This document shows positions 1 to 9,212 of a DNA stretch of 64,000 nucleotides, one piece after another (the stretch's first letter is position 1; each line of letters begins with the position of its first letter). The stretch is from Amycolatopsis marina. GTDB lineage: Bacteria > Actinomycetota > Actinomycetes > Mycobacteriales > Pseudonocardiaceae. A program made the translations under genes and the position numbers. The stretch spans positions 1-64,000 of the forward strand of contig NZ_FOKG01000013.1 in the NCBI RefSeq assembly GCF_900111885.1. Direction: 5' to 3'. Under the pieces are notes generated by a model. That model saw nothing but the letters and a program-made list of their open reading frames with translations. It was not told the DNA's origin and made no database searches.

Positions 1-410
1 AGGGCCCAGTCGATCCCGCAGCCGGGTTGTTCGGCGGCCATCCGCTCGGCCGCCTTGCGGTAGGCCTGCAACGCCGACCCCGGAATCCCCAACGCACCCA
101 CGGACGGTTCGGGCAGCTCGTAGGCCGGCAGGGTCTGCGGCTGCGCGGCGTCGGGCAGGCTGCCGTTCACCGCGACCGGCGTGAGGCCCGTGTCCGTTCC
201 GCCCTGCAACGCGAGTACATCCGAGGTGCCGGGAACCTCACCGATGTTCTGGACGCTCGCGAGGTTGACCCAACTGGCCGCCCCACCGGTCGCCGCCACC
301 GCGGGCAGTACCGCGAGTGTGCCGGCCAGCGCGGCACTGGCGGCCTTGTGCCGCACCGCCGCCTTGCGGACCGCGCCACCGACCGCTCGGGGTCCTCGAT
401 AAACCCGCAC
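1..410 (-). CDS. Lytic murein transglycosylase (MltB-like), N-terminal part
   Basis: The gene starts at GTG 410, seven bases after a good GGGAGG Shine-Dalgarno, and runs off the left edge, so only about 136 codons are visible. A basic N-terminus precedes a hydrophobic Ala/Leu stretch (around residues 22-42), which is a signal peptide or membrane anchor. A spacer follows, and then IPGSALQAYRKAAERM and QPGCGIDWAL, the opening of the SLT/MltB-type catalytic domain. The catalytic Glu would lie outside the window. Family members cleave the glycan strands of peptidoglycan outside the membrane. A second copy of the family lies at 7407-8246, so the eno/ftsB block is bracketed by two transglycosylases. 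Family call firm, exact substrate unknown. Confidence 0.8.
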   Translation of the reverse strand, partial: MRVYRGPRAVGGAVRKAAVRHKAASAALAGTLAVLPAVAATGGAASWVNLASVQNIGEVPGTSDVLALQGGTDTGLTPVAVNGSLPDAAQPQTLPAYELPEPSVGALGIPGSALQAYRKAAERMAAEQPGCGIDWA

Positions 411-556
411 GCCCCAGCCTCCCCTGACGAACACGTCGAACCTGTCCGGAATTTCCGATCCTCGTCCGGCGGGTGTGAAACCCCCGTATTCGGACCCTCA
501 CAGACTCGCATCGCTACCGGCGCACACGAAGATCTCGACAACAAATGACCGGTGAA

Positions 557-574
557 TTGCTCCATCTGGAGCAA
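557..574. promoter_or_regulatory. 18-bp inverted repeat upstream of the transglycosylase
   Basis: TTGCTCCA, a TC centre and TGGAGCAA form a perfect inverted repeat in the gap between the DUF501 gene (3' side) and the transglycosylase start at 410. It could be an operator or the hairpin ending the DUF501 transcript. No run of T follows it in the minus direction. Confidence 0.35.
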
Positions 575-597
575 CGGGACCGACCGGGACGGGATCG

Positions 598-1161
598 TTA
601 CCGCGACGTGTCCGGCAGGACAGCCGAACTCGTGTCCGGCTTCCTGTCCGGTTCCGGAGCCGCGCAGTCACCCGAGGGCCATTCCTCGCTGAGCAGCCGC
701 ACGGTCTCGTCGCCGAACGGGTTCACCCCAGGGCCCTTCGCCAGGGTGTGTGCCAGGTGGACGTGCAGGCACTTGACCCGCCCCGGCATGCCGCCCGCCG
801 TCACCTCGTGCCCGAGTGACTCGATGGCGTCCCGCTCGGCCAGGTAGGACTCGTGGGCCCGCTGATATGCCGCCGCCAGCTCCGGGTCCTCGGCGAGGCG
901 GTCCGTCATCTCCCGCATCACCCCGGAGGCCTCCAGCTTCCCGACGAGCGAAGCCAGCCGGGGACAGGTCAGGTAGTACAGCGTCGGGAACGGGGTGCCG
1001 TTCTCCAGTCGCGGACTGGTCTGCACCACGGAGGGGTGGCCGCTGGGGCAGCGTGCGGCGACCGCCCGCAGCGCCCTCGGCGGCCTGCCGAGCTGCTCCG
1101 CGATCACCTCCCGGTCGTGTTCGGTGACCGGTTCGAACTGCTGCGCCTCGCTGTTACCCAC
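598..1161 (-). CDS. DUF501 family protein
   Basis: This 187-residue protein has the DUF501 pattern: an N-terminal ...EQLGRPPRALRAVAARC segment, a central GTPFPTLYYLTCP motif and a conserved Cys/His-containing C-terminal half (KCLHVHLAHTLAKGPGVNP). No function is established for the family; in actinobacteria it is normally encoded next to ftsB and eno. Here a merR/oxidoreductase pair separates it from ftsB. No Shine-Dalgarno precedes GTG 1161, but a TAACCT hexamer ends six bases upstream, so the message is probably leaderless. The usual next gene (ppx/GppA phosphatase) is not downstream; a transglycosylase is. Confidence 0.85.
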   Translation of the reverse strand: MGNSEAQQFEPVTEHDREVIAEQLGRPPRALRAVAARCPSGHPSVVQTSPRLENGTPFPTLYYLTCPRLASLVGKLEASGVMREMTDRLAEDPELAAAYQRAHESYLAERDAIESLGHEVTAGGMPGRVKCLHVHLAHTLAKGPGVNPFGDETVRLLSEEWPSGDCAAPEPDRKPDTSSAVLPDTSR

Positions 1162-1167
1162 CCGGGA

Positions 1168-1173
1168 AGGTTA
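1168..1173 (-). promoter_or_regulatory. -10 element TAACCT for a leaderless DUF501 transcript
   Basis: TAACCT fits the actinobacterial TAnnnT -10 pattern and ends six bases before GTG 1161, which places the expected transcription start on the start codon. The same arrangement occurs upstream of 8246. Confidence 0.45.
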
Positions 1174-1239
1174 GCCGCGTGGGCAGGGCAGGCCTTCCGG
1201 GTGGTCCCGGCACAGACGTCGGGTCCACGGCCGCGGGCC

Positions 1240-1593
1240 TCAACGCGGGGTGGCCTGGATGATCGTGTCGAGCATCGTCCTGGCGGATCGCAACTCGGTG
1301 ATGGCGGTGGTGATCCGGTCGCGCTCACGGTGCAGGTCCGTCAACAGGTCTGGACATGCCGCAGCCAACCCGTTTCCGGTGTCGACGGTGCACGGCAGCA
1401 CCTCGGCGATGGTGGTGGTGTTCAGTCCGGCGGCGAGCAAGGTGCGGATTCGGCGCACCCGTTCCACATCGGCGACGCGGTATTCGCGGTATCCGCTCGG
1501 TCGCCGAACCGGCCGCAGCAGGCCTTGCTCCTCGTAATAGCGCAACAGCCGTGGGCTGACATCGGTCCGCCGAGCCAGTTCTCCGATACGCAC
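1240..1593 (-). CDS. MerR family transcriptional regulator
   Basis: A 117-residue MerR-type regulator. It has the N-terminal winged helix (MRIGELARRTDVSPRLLRYYEEQGLL...SGYREY), then the dimerising helix, and a short C-terminus of the HTH-cueR/SoxR-like size. A single Cys (TVDTGNGLAAACPD) is not enough to call a metal or redox sensor. It is transcribed away from the imine-reductase-like gene at 1680, across a gap containing a textbook MerR operator, so this oxidoreductase is the likely target, with self-control also likely. The effector is unknown. The pair interrupts the otherwise conserved ftsB-DUF501 order and looks acquired or transposed as a unit. Confidence 0.92.
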   Translation of the reverse strand: MRIGELARRTDVSPRLLRYYEEQGLLRPVRRPSGYREYRVADVERVRRIRTLLAAGLNTTTIAEVLPCTVDTGNGLAAACPDLLTDLHRERDRITTAITELRSARTMLDTIIQATPR

Positions 1594-1604
1594 GCCCAGC
1601 TCCC

Positions 1605-1636
1605 TTGACTCTCACATCGATGTGAAGGTTTAGCTT
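1605..1636 (+). promoter_or_regulatory. MerR-type promoter/operator of the imine-reductase-like gene
   Basis: A TTGACT -35 box (1605-1610) and a TTAGCT/TAGCTT -10 box (from 1630) are separated by 19-20 bp, the over-long spacing MerR activators correct by twisting DNA. Between them lies the perfect 14-bp palindrome TCACATCGATGTGA (1612-1625). Orientation favours the plus-strand gene at 1680, with the regulator read from the other side. Confidence 0.8.
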
Positions 1637-1679
1637 CAGCGTACGGAATTCACACCAGCTGTTCGAGAAGTGAGGGCTC

Positions 1680-2567
1680 ATGAATCGACGCACGAACGCA
1701 TCGGTGACAGTGATCGGACTGAACCCACGCGGAACGGCGCTGGCTCGCGCCCTCACGGCAGCAGGAACTGCCGTGACGGTGTGGGACGAGGACACCGTCC
1801 TGGCCGACACGCTGCCCGCACGCGGAGTCTCCCGCGCCGACTCGCTTCGGACGGCGTTCGCGGCGGCGTCGCTGATCCTGCTGTGCGTCGAGGACTACGA
1901 CGCTGTCCAACGCGTCCTCGAACGAGCCGAGTCGCACGTCGGCGGCGTCGACGTGCTCAACCTGACCTCGGGGACGAGCGCCGAGGCCGAGCAGGTCGAG
2001 GCGTGGCTGGACGCCAGGGGAAGCCACTATCTCGACGCCGCGCTGATGGCCCATCCCGAACACGTCGGCAAGCCGGACACGGTGCTGGTCTACAGCGGCT
2101 CGGGCGAGGTGTTCGAACGCCACGAGACCCTGCTCGCGCACCTCGGCGGCGCTACCTACCTCGGGAAGTCCGTCGGCACCGCGGCCCTGTACGACGTCGC
2201 GATGCTCGGTCTCGCCTGGGCCACGCTGATCGGCTTCCTGCAGACCGCAGCCCTGCTCGGCACCGCGCAGGTCCCGGCCGCCACGGTGGCGCCGTTGCTG
2301 ACCCGCTGGCTGTCCACCACGGTCAGCGACGTCATCGCTGACTACGCACGGCAGGTCGACGAACAGCACTACCCGGGCGACGAGGAATGGCTCGAACTCG
2401 ACGCGCCGCTCATGGACCACCTCATCGAAGCCGGACGAACCCGTGGCCTCGACAACGCTCTGCCCGAACTCATCAAGTCGCTGACCGACCGGGGAATCGA
2501 CGCGGGCCACGGCAGGAACAGCTTCGCCAGCCTGGTGGAGGTCCTCCGCGGCGCGCCGACCGGCTAA
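1680..2567 (+). CDS. Imine-reductase-like NAD(P)-dependent oxidoreductase
   Basis: 295 residues of the 6-phosphogluconate-dehydrogenase/beta-hydroxyacid-dehydrogenase fold. The N-terminal Rossmann segment VTVIGLNPRGTALARAL has the GLxPxG form typical of actinobacterial imine reductases. An all-helical C-terminal dimerisation domain carries GTAALYDVAMLG, which places an Asp where these enzymes have their proposed proton donor. The likely reaction is NADPH reduction of cyclic or secondary imines; the natural substrate is unknown. ATG 1680 follows GTGAGGG at good spacing. Its stop codon overlaps the stop of convergent ftsB (TAA/TAG sharing bases 2565-2566), so there is no room for a terminator between them. 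Probably induced by the divergent MerR. Confidence 0.85.
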   Translation: MNRRTNASVTVIGLNPRGTALARALTAAGTAVTVWDEDTVLADTLPARGVSRADSLRTAFAAASLILLCVEDYDAVQRVLERAESHVGGVDVLNLTSGTSAEAEQVEAWLDARGSHYLDAALMAHPEHVGKPDTVLVYSGSGEVFERHETLLAHLGGATYLGKSVGTAALYDVAMLGLAWATLIGFLQTAALLGTAQVPAATVAPLLTRWLSTTVSDVIADYARQVDEQHYPGDEEWLELDAPLMDHLIEAGRTRGLDNALPELIKSLTDRGIDAGHGRNSFASLVEVLRGAPTG

Positions 2568-3106
2568 CGGCCTGCCGTGCCTTCCCACAGGCGTTGGTAC
2601 CACGCGCCGTCCACCTCGGGCTCCTGATCGGGTGCCGGCTGCGCTGCCTTCGGCTTGTCCTCGGGCAGCTGCACCATGTACGGCGTCTCGCCGGGCATGA
2701 CGTAGCGGAGCCTGCGCCGCGCTTCCGCCTCGATCTGGGCCGGATCCTCCAGCTGCGCCTTGCGGCGCTCCCAGTCGGCGACCTCCGCCTCGAGCTCCGC
2801 CTGACGCTGCTCCTGCACGGTCATGTCGGAACGCTGGGTCAGGTACGTGCGCAGCGGCACGGCGACGGTGAAGGCCAGCGCGCACACCACGATGGCAGCC
2901 ACCGCGGCCCGCCTCGTGTTGGAGAGGCCGAGCACCTTTGCCGCACCGGAGGCCCGGGTCGCACTCAGGCCCCTCCTGAGCCGGGCCCTCCTGCCGTCGC
3001 GCCTGGTGCGATCACGCTGGGTCCGTTCGCGCTCAGGACGGCGTGGGGACGAGCTCTGCGCCCGTCCCCCGGCGCGCCTGCTCCGCGGCCTGCCCCGCTC
3101 CGCCAC
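2564..3106 (-). CDS. ftsB: FtsB/DivIC-like septum formation initiator
   Basis: 180 residues. A long Arg/Ser-rich cytoplasmic N-terminus (about 60 residues) is followed by one membrane span (AAVAAIVVCALAFTVAVPL), a heptad-rich coiled coil (QEQRQAELEAEVADWERRKAQL) and the DivIC/FtsB motif ARRRLRYVMPGETPYMV. Acts in the divisome with FtsL and FtsQ at the outer face of the membrane. Its position just downstream of eno on the same strand (6-nt gap) is the standard actinobacterial arrangement and supports the call. The disordered basic N-terminus is typical of actinobacterial members. Confidence 0.92.
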   Translation of the reverse strand: MAERGRPRSRRAGGRAQSSSPRRPERERTQRDRTRRDGRRARLRRGLSATRASGAAKVLGLSNTRRAAVAAIVVCALAFTVAVPLRTYLTQRSDMTVQEQRQAELEAEVADWERRKAQLEDPAQIEAEARRRLRYVMPGETPYMVQLPEDKPKAAQPAPDQEPEVDGAWYQRLWEGTAGR

Positions 3107-3112
3107 CGAGGA

Positions 3113-4399
<1,287 letters not shown>

Positions 4400-4539
4400 G
4401 CCTTGCTCCTCACCCGGTTGTGCCAAGCCAGTTCAGATCCCAGCGTAGCGGCCAGCGCTGATCACCCGTTGGAGGCACGCAGGTCAGTCGTGACGTTCCC
4501 AACAGGTGATCGGAGCAGGAGTGACCGAGGTCACCGGCC

Positions 4540-5022
4540 TCAGTCGGGCCGCACTTCCTGCCAGCCGGTCGGGAGATCGACCGTGTCGGAGATCCACTGC
4601 CAGAAGGCCCAGTTGTTCCCACCGCAGTCCTGCACGGTGAACAGCCGCGCGCCGTACGGCTGATCCTGGGGCTGGGACACCTCGGCGTGCTCGCCGAGTG
4701 CCGCACACACCCGCTCGTACTGGGCGTCGACATCGTCCACGTAGATGACATTGAGCTGGCCGACCGGACCGTCGACGCCCTTGGCGTCCCAGTAGTCCGA
4801 GCCCACGCCCGTCAGCTGTATCTCCGCGGTGCCCGCGAGGAGCGTCGCCTGGAAGATCGCGCCTGCCGAGTCCACGTACCGCACCTTCTCGGTGAAGCCG
4901 AAAACGCGGGTGAGCCATTCGACGGCGGCGTTGGCATCGGCGTAGTACAGATACGGCGCCAGTCCGAGATAGCGGGGCGCCGAATCGATGTTCTCGGGGT
5001 CCGTCATGGCGGACAAGTTCAT
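4540..5022 (-). CDS. VOC (glyoxalase/bleomycin-resistance fold) protein
   Basis: About 160 residues of the vicinal-oxygen-chelate fold with two beta-alpha-beta-beta-beta modules: YLYYADANAAVEWLTRVFGF in the first and VIYVDDVDAQYERV...RLFTVQDCGGNNWAFWQ in the second. This is the PhnB/YkcA-like subgroup. Binding partners and substrate are unknown, and such proteins range from isomerases to antibiotic sequestration. ATG 5022 is preceded by a weak AGG; ATG 5007 and an upstream extension to 5070 remain possible. Confidence 0.75.
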   Translation of the reverse strand: MNLSAMTDPENIDSAPRYLGLAPYLYYADANAAVEWLTRVFGFTEKVRYVDSAGAIFQATLLAGTAEIQLTGVGSDYWDAKGVDGPVGQLNVIYVDDVDAQYERVCAALGEHAEVSQPQDQPYGARLFTVQDCGGNNWAFWQWISDTVDLPTGWQEVRPD

Positions 5023-5060
5023 CACACCTGTCTTTCGCAGTGGTAGCTGACCCGCGGATA

Positions 5061-5924
5061 TCACGCGCAACTATTGCCGAATTCCATCGGCCGGGCATGA
5101 TCAAAGTATTCGCCGGGGCCCCGGTCGTCGGGCAGTCCGGTGAATTCCGACTCGCTGTACGCCGGTGCCAGCAGGCCACGGCGGGTCGGCTCGCACGCCA
5201 TGGAGTAGACCCCGATCTGCCCGCCGCCGAAGGCGATCCCCCGATCCCGCTCGTACCAGCGCGAACCGGTACGGACGTCGTAGTCGACATCGGCACGGAC
5301 CATCGCCACCGCGTCGAGCGGCGACCTAAGTCGCGTCTGCGCACCGGGATCGAACGCATAGGCGAACACGTAGTTCGTGCGGATCGTCAACGCGCCGTCC
5401 GCCCCTTCCTCTGCCCACATCCTGCCGCTCACCTTCGGCTCGGCGGGCAACAACCGGAAGGCGGGGTCGATGCGGGTGGCCAGGGTGCCCGGCCCGTTGT
5501 CGCCCTCGCCCGAGAACTCCGCCCGGCGCGCCTCCCGCTCGGCGGGCGCCAGCATGGACAGGTACGGCTCCACGTCACCGCCCTCGATGACCGAACGCTC
5601 CAGTCGCGAAATCACCAGCAGGTCGCGCACATCGGCCAGCGCCGCGGCAACCTCCGCCGCGGTGTGGTCACCGACCGCGGCTGGCTCCGGCGGCACTATC
5701 CCGGCCGCTCCGTCCGGCCAGTCCTGCGCCGGAGTGCCCGCGAAGGGACGTTCCGGATCCAGCTCCCACGTCACGGGAAGACCAGCAGCGGCATCCGGCG
5801 AATGCTTCGTTTCGTCGGGCCGCGCGAGGTAAAACCCGCCCGCCACGACGGCGAGCAGGACCCCTGCCAGCAGAATCGACCGTCCGGCAGGGAACCGCCG
5901 CCGCGGGCCGCGGAGTTGTCCCAA
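5061..5924 (-). CDS. Membrane-anchored protein of unknown function
   Basis: 287 residues starting at TTG 5924, seven bases after a strong GGGAGG; no better in-frame start exists. A short Arg-rich tail is followed by one hydrophobic span (residues 17-33, ILLAGVLLAVVAGGFYL), so most of the protein is outside the membrane. Late in the chain are RTNYVFAYAFDP and GQIGVYSMACEP, and two Cys residues that could form a disulfide. No catalytic motif is visible. I recall similar single-pass proteins in Pseudonocardiaceae with no assigned role. Divergent from the TPR gene at 6016. Confidence 0.7.
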   Translation of the reverse strand: MGQLRGPRRRFPAGRSILLAGVLLAVVAGGFYLARPDETKHSPDAAAGLPVTWELDPERPFAGTPAQDWPDGAAGIVPPEPAAVGDHTAAEVAAALADVRDLLVISRLERSVIEGGDVEPYLSMLAPAEREARRAEFSGEGDNGPGTLATRIDPAFRLLPAEPKVSGRMWAEEGADGALTIRTNYVFAYAFDPGAQTRLRSPLDAVAMVRADVDYDVRTGSRWYERDRGIAFGGGQIGVYSMACEPTRRGLLAPAYSESEFTGLPDDRGPGEYFDHARPMEFGNSCA

Positions 5925-6015
5925 CTGAAGCCCTCCCAGTTTCGTTTCGCTTGGTGATCGGCATTGCTGTCAAGGGTGTTAGCGACTCGCGGGAGGCGGT
6001 AACGTCGAGCGGACC

Positions 6016-6417
6016 ATGGTTGAGCAGGAACCAGCACCGCAGGAGCCCGGGGAAGATCCGCTCCGGGCGTTCCGGCAGGCGGAGAATCTGGTTCGCACAC
6101 GACCACTCGACGCGTTGAAGGCGCTGGAGCCCGTGCTCGACGCCGAGCCGGACAAACCGAGCGTGCAACTACTCGCGGGACGCGCCTACTTCCATTCAGC
6201 CCAACTGCGGCGCGCGGAGCGTGCACTGTCCCGCGTGGTCGAACTCGACCCGGCCGACCACTACGCGCGGTTCGTTCTCGGCAGGACTCTGCAACGCCTC
6301 GGTCGCCTCGTCGAGGCGCTCGGCCAGTTGCGGATGGCCTCGGCGATGCATTCGGCGCCGGAGTACCAGGACGCCATCGGCGAAGTGAGCGCTCGGCTCA
6401 CCCTCGACAATCCGTGA
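6016..6417 (+). CDS. Small tetratricopeptide-repeat protein
   Basis: 133 residues containing about three TPR-like helix pairs (DALKALEPVLDAEPDKPSVQLLAG, AERALSRVVELDPADHYARFVL, GRLVEALGQLRMASAMHS). Soluble, with no signal peptide or membrane segment, and probably a protein-interaction module. The gene stands alone between a divergent membrane protein and the FAD oxidoreductase downstream, with no clear functional partner. Confidence 0.8.
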   Translation: MVEQEPAPQEPGEDPLRAFRQAENLVRTRPLDALKALEPVLDAEPDKPSVQLLAGRAYFHSAQLRRAERALSRVVELDPADHYARFVLGRTLQRLGRLVEALGQLRMASAMHSAPEYQDAIGEVSARLTLDNP

Positions 6418-6440
6418 CCAGACACCAGGTTTGCTATATC

Positions 6441-6456
6441 GGCAACAAATGTTGCC
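6441..6456. promoter_or_regulatory. Inverted repeat GGCAACA-AA-TGTTGCC, probable operator
   Basis: Seven-base arms around an AA centre lie 45 bp before the oxidoreductase start and just downstream of TATATC, which could serve as a -10 element. The spacing and size fit a dimeric repressor. No regulator gene is adjacent. Confidence 0.45.
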
Positions 6457-6501
6457 AATAGTGCCCTGGGTGGCGGACTGTGGTCCGCGGAGGTGGTCGA
6501 G

Positions 6502-7401
6502 ATGACCGAGACATACGACGTGGTGATCGTGGGCGGTGGAGCGGCGGGGCTCAGCGCGGCGCTGGTACTGACCAGGGCGAGACGAAGGGTCGTGGTCGTG
6601 GACGCGGGAAATCCCCGCAACGCCCCAGCCGCGCACCTGCACGGGTACCTGTCCCGTGACGGCCTGGACCCGCGCGAGTTGCTGCGCGTCGGCAGGGCGG
6701 AGATCGAGGGCTACGGCGGCGAGTTCGTCGAGGACGTCGTCACCCGGATCCGGCATGACCGGTCGGTGGAGCTGGCGGGCGGTTCCGTCCTCGCGGCTCG
6801 GCGGGTGCTGGTGACGACCGGGCTCACCGACGAGCTGCCGGAGATCCCCGGAGTCCGCGAGTTGTGGGGTTCCGACGTCCTGCACTGCCCGTACTGCCAC
6901 GGGTGGGAGGTGCGCGATCAGCCGATCGGGGTGCTCGGCGGCTCCCCTCTGACCATGCATCAGGCGCAGCTCATCCGGCAGTGGAGCAAGGACGTCACAC
7001 TGTTTCCGCACACGATGGACCTGACCGACGACGACCTCGCCAACCTGCGAACACGCGGTGTCGACGTGGTTCCCGGCAAGGTCGAGCGGCTGCTCACCGA
7101 AGGCCATCGCCTCCGCGGTGTCCGCATGGCTGACGGCACCGAGGTACCGAGAAGTGCCGTGTTCGTCGGCCCCAGGTTCGTCCCCAAGGACGCGTTGCTG
7201 GGCACCCTCGGCTGCGAGCGGGACGAGAACGGGCAGGTCCGGGTCGACCGATTCGGTCGCACGAGTGTGTCCTGGGTATGGGCCGCGGGCAACGCTGTCG
7301 ACTTGTCGGCACAGCTGGTCAGCGCGGCGGGGGACGGATCTCGGGCCGCGATGTCGATCAACGCCGAACTGGTGCACGAGGGCGTCTACACCGCGGCGTG
7401 A
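6502..7401 (+). CDS. FAD-dependent thioredoxin-reductase-like oxidoreductase
   Basis: 299 residues with an N-terminal FAD-binding GGGAAGLSAALVLTRARR motif, the redox motif CPYCHGWEV (CxxC) in the middle, a NAD(P)-domain GxxGGSP-like turn, and a C-terminal FAD motif with VWAAGNAVD. It matches the thioredoxin-reductase-like family that includes the HcpR/GliT-type dithiol oxidases. No thioredoxin gene is beside it, and the CPYCHGWE form is usual for these stand-alone members rather than for TrxB. ATG 6502 lies nine bases after GGAGG; GTG 6493 is the alternative. Probably controlled through the inverted repeat at 6441. Confidence 0.85.
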   Translation: MTETYDVVIVGGGAAGLSAALVLTRARRRVVVVDAGNPRNAPAAHLHGYLSRDGLDPRELLRVGRAEIEGYGGEFVEDVVTRIRHDRSVELAGGSVLAARRVLVTTGLTDELPEIPGVRELWGSDVLHCPYCHGWEVRDQPIGVLGGSPLTMHQAQLIRQWSKDVTLFPHTMDLTDDDLANLRTRGVDVVPGKVERLLTEGHRLRGVRMADGTEVPRSAVFVGPRFVPKDALLGTLGCERDENGQVRVDRFGRTSVSWVWAAGNAVDLSAQLVSAAGDGSRAAMSINAELVHEGVYTAA

Positions 7402-7406
7402 CGCCG

Positions 7407-8246
7407 CTATCCGGTGGTCGCCTCGGCGTAGGCCGCGGCGCCGCTGAAGACGTCCTGGCCGTACTCCACGGACTGGTTGTACGCGAGCACCGCGTCCCAC
7501 CAGCCTCGTGGAGTGCTCAGGTCGGCCCCGCCGGAGCAGAGGAAAGTGGCGGCGGACAGCGCGGCGTCGTCGATGTTGTGCGGATCCGCCGGGGCGCCGT
7601 CCCTGCCCGCCCTGGTGCCCCATTTCGCCCAGGTGGCAGGGAGGAACTGCATCGGCCCGACCGCACGGTCCCACTCGGTGTCGCGGTCCAGCTTGCCGCC
7701 GTCGGAGTCCGGGATCGCCCGCACTCCTGCCGAGCCATCGAGGGGCACGCCGATGATGGGTTTGGTGGTCGTCCCGTCGTCTTCGACATCCGCGCCGCCG
7801 AGACTGCCGTGCCGCGACTCGACCCTGCCGATCCCGGCGAGCGTGCCCCAGGACAGCCTGCAGTCGGGCGCGGCCGAGCGCATCCACATCTCGGCCCTGC
7901 CGTAGGCAACGAGCACGCGGGCGGGAATCTCGGTGGCCTCCGCGACCTCGTCGGCCCAGCTGTCGAGTTCGGCCTGGTCGGAGGCGTTGAGCCGATCCTC
8001 GGGTGCGGCACGCGCGCGCTGGGGCACCTCGGCCCGTGGCTGCGGCCTGCGCTCCTGCACGACGACGTCACTGCCGTCGCCGGCCGGGTCGTCGTAGCGG
8101 TGGATCCCGATGGTCAGGATGAGCACGAGGCCGGTCGCGACCAGGCCTAGTGCGAGCAGGATCCGGCCGACGTACCGGCGCGGCGGCTGCCACGGTTCGC
8201 CGGGCTCTCCTGCGGGACCGGAACCTGATGGAGTGGGATCGACCAC
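7407..8246 (-). CDS. Membrane-anchored lytic transglycosylase (LpqU/MltB-like)
   Basis: 279 residues: a Pro-rich cytoplasmic tail, one membrane span (about residues 28-47), then an extracytoplasmic SLT-like domain with LAGIGRVESRHGSLGG carrying the catalytic Glu, GPMQFLPATWAKWG, NIDDAALSAATFLC and AVLAYNQSVEY. It cuts peptidoglycan glycan strands. Unlike mycobacterial LpqU, encoded beside mazG and eno in the same order, it has no lipobox. No Shine-Dalgarno precedes GTG 8246; TAACCT lies six bases upstream and its TAA is also the stop codon of mazG, so this gene probably has its own leaderless promoter inside the mazG end. Confidence 0.87.
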   Translation of the reverse strand: MVDPTPSGSGPAGEPGEPWQPPRRYVGRILLALGLVATGLVLILTIGIHRYDDPAGDGSDVVVQERRPQPRAEVPQRARAAPEDRLNASDQAELDSWADEVAEATEIPARVLVAYGRAEMWMRSAAPDCRLSWGTLAGIGRVESRHGSLGGADVEDDGTTTKPIIGVPLDGSAGVRAIPDSDGGKLDRDTEWDRAVGPMQFLPATWAKWGTRAGRDGAPADPHNIDDAALSAATFLCSGGADLSTPRGWWDAVLAYNQSVEYGQDVFSGAAAYAEATTG

Positions 8247-8252
8247 CCGTTC

Positions 8253-8258
8253 AGGTTA
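8253..8258 (-). promoter_or_regulatory. -10 element TAACCT overlapping the mazG stop codon
   Basis: The TAA that ends mazG is the first half of a TAnnnT -10 hexamer ending six bases before GTG 8246. Same geometry as at 1168-1173. Confidence 0.4.
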
Positions 8259-9212
8259 CGTGGGCCAGTACCGGCGCCAGCCATCCGCGTCCAGGGCCGC
8301 GGGCTCGACACCGTCGGCGCGCGCCGCGCGCTCGGCAACTCGCACCCGTCGGGCGAACTCCTTGGCCACGGACCGCAACCCGCCCTCGGGGTCGATCCCG
8401 GCTCTGCGCGCGGCGGCGGCCAGACGGAAGATCCTGGTGGCCTCGTCGGTGGCGGCGGGCATCAGGTCGAACGGCACCCCGGCGCGTCCGGTGCGGTGAC
8501 CAAGCTTGCCGGCGAGCGCCACCGCGGGCTGACCGAGCGCGACACCGTCCACAACAGACTCACGGCGTTTCTCGGTCTGCTTGAGTTCCTCCCAGCGGAC
8601 CTGCTGGTGCTCGGCGGTGTCCACCCGCTCCCCGTCCGCGAAGACGTGCGGGTGCCTGCCGACCAGTTTGGCGACCAGGTCGTCCGCGACGTCGTCGATA
8701 CCGAAGGGGTCCCCTTCGTGCTCCGCGGCGACCCGCGCGTGGAAGAGCACCTGGAGCAGCACGTCACCGAGTTCCTCGCGCAGCGCGGGCCGGTCGCCCT
8801 CCTCGATCGCGTCGAGCAACTCGTAGGTCTCCTCCACGAGGTACTGGCGCAGTGAGTCGTGCGTCTGCACCGCGTCCCACGGGCATCCGCCCGGCGACCG
8901 CAGGCGGTCCATCACCTCGACGGCACGCACGATCGGCGGCACCGGCGCGGCGACAACGGCCGCACCTGCCGCGATCAGCGCGGCGGCGCCGGCCTCGTCG
9001 ACACTGGCCGCGATAAGGACGACGCCGGGAAGACCGACGAGTTCGGCAGGACTCGGCGCCGGTTTGGCGTCCAGCTCGGTTCTCGTCGACTCGGGCAGAT
9101 CCGCGGCGGCGAAGACCGACTCGGCCGTCCGCAGCACGGGCCACGCGCCTGCCGGGAGCACCCCTGGCAACGTGGCCGAGACGAGCACCACGGTGGGGGG
9201 CGAAACGGTCAT
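8256..9212 (-). CDS. mazG: MazG family nucleoside triphosphate pyrophosphohydrolase
   Basis: 318 residues. The MazG domain begins near residue 105 (VEVMDRLRSPGGCPWDAVQTHDSL) and has the metal-binding pattern VEETYELLDAI...LREELGDVLLQVLFHARVA. The N-terminal third is the actinobacterial extension seen in mycobacterial MazG. Hydrolyses (d)NTPs to monophosphates plus PPi, cleaning oxidised or aberrant nucleotides. ATG 9212 overlaps the TGA of the upstream lipoprotein gene by four bases (ATGA), implying translational coupling. A frame extending to 9458 is an artefact of the overlap. Confidence 0.93.
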   Translation of the reverse strand: MTVSPPTVVLVSATLPGVLPAGAWPVLRTAESVFAAADLPESTRTELDAKPAPSPAELVGLPGVVLIAASVDEAGAAALIAAGAAVVAAPVPPIVRAVEVMDRLRSPGGCPWDAVQTHDSLRQYLVEETYELLDAIEEGDRPALREELGDVLLQVLFHARVAAEHEGDPFGIDDVADDLVAKLVGRHPHVFADGERVDTAEHQQVRWEELKQTEKRRESVVDGVALGQPAVALAGKLGHRTGRAGVPFDLMPAATDEATRIFRLAAAARRAGIDPEGGLRSVAKEFARRVRVAERAARADGVEPAALDADGWRRYWPT

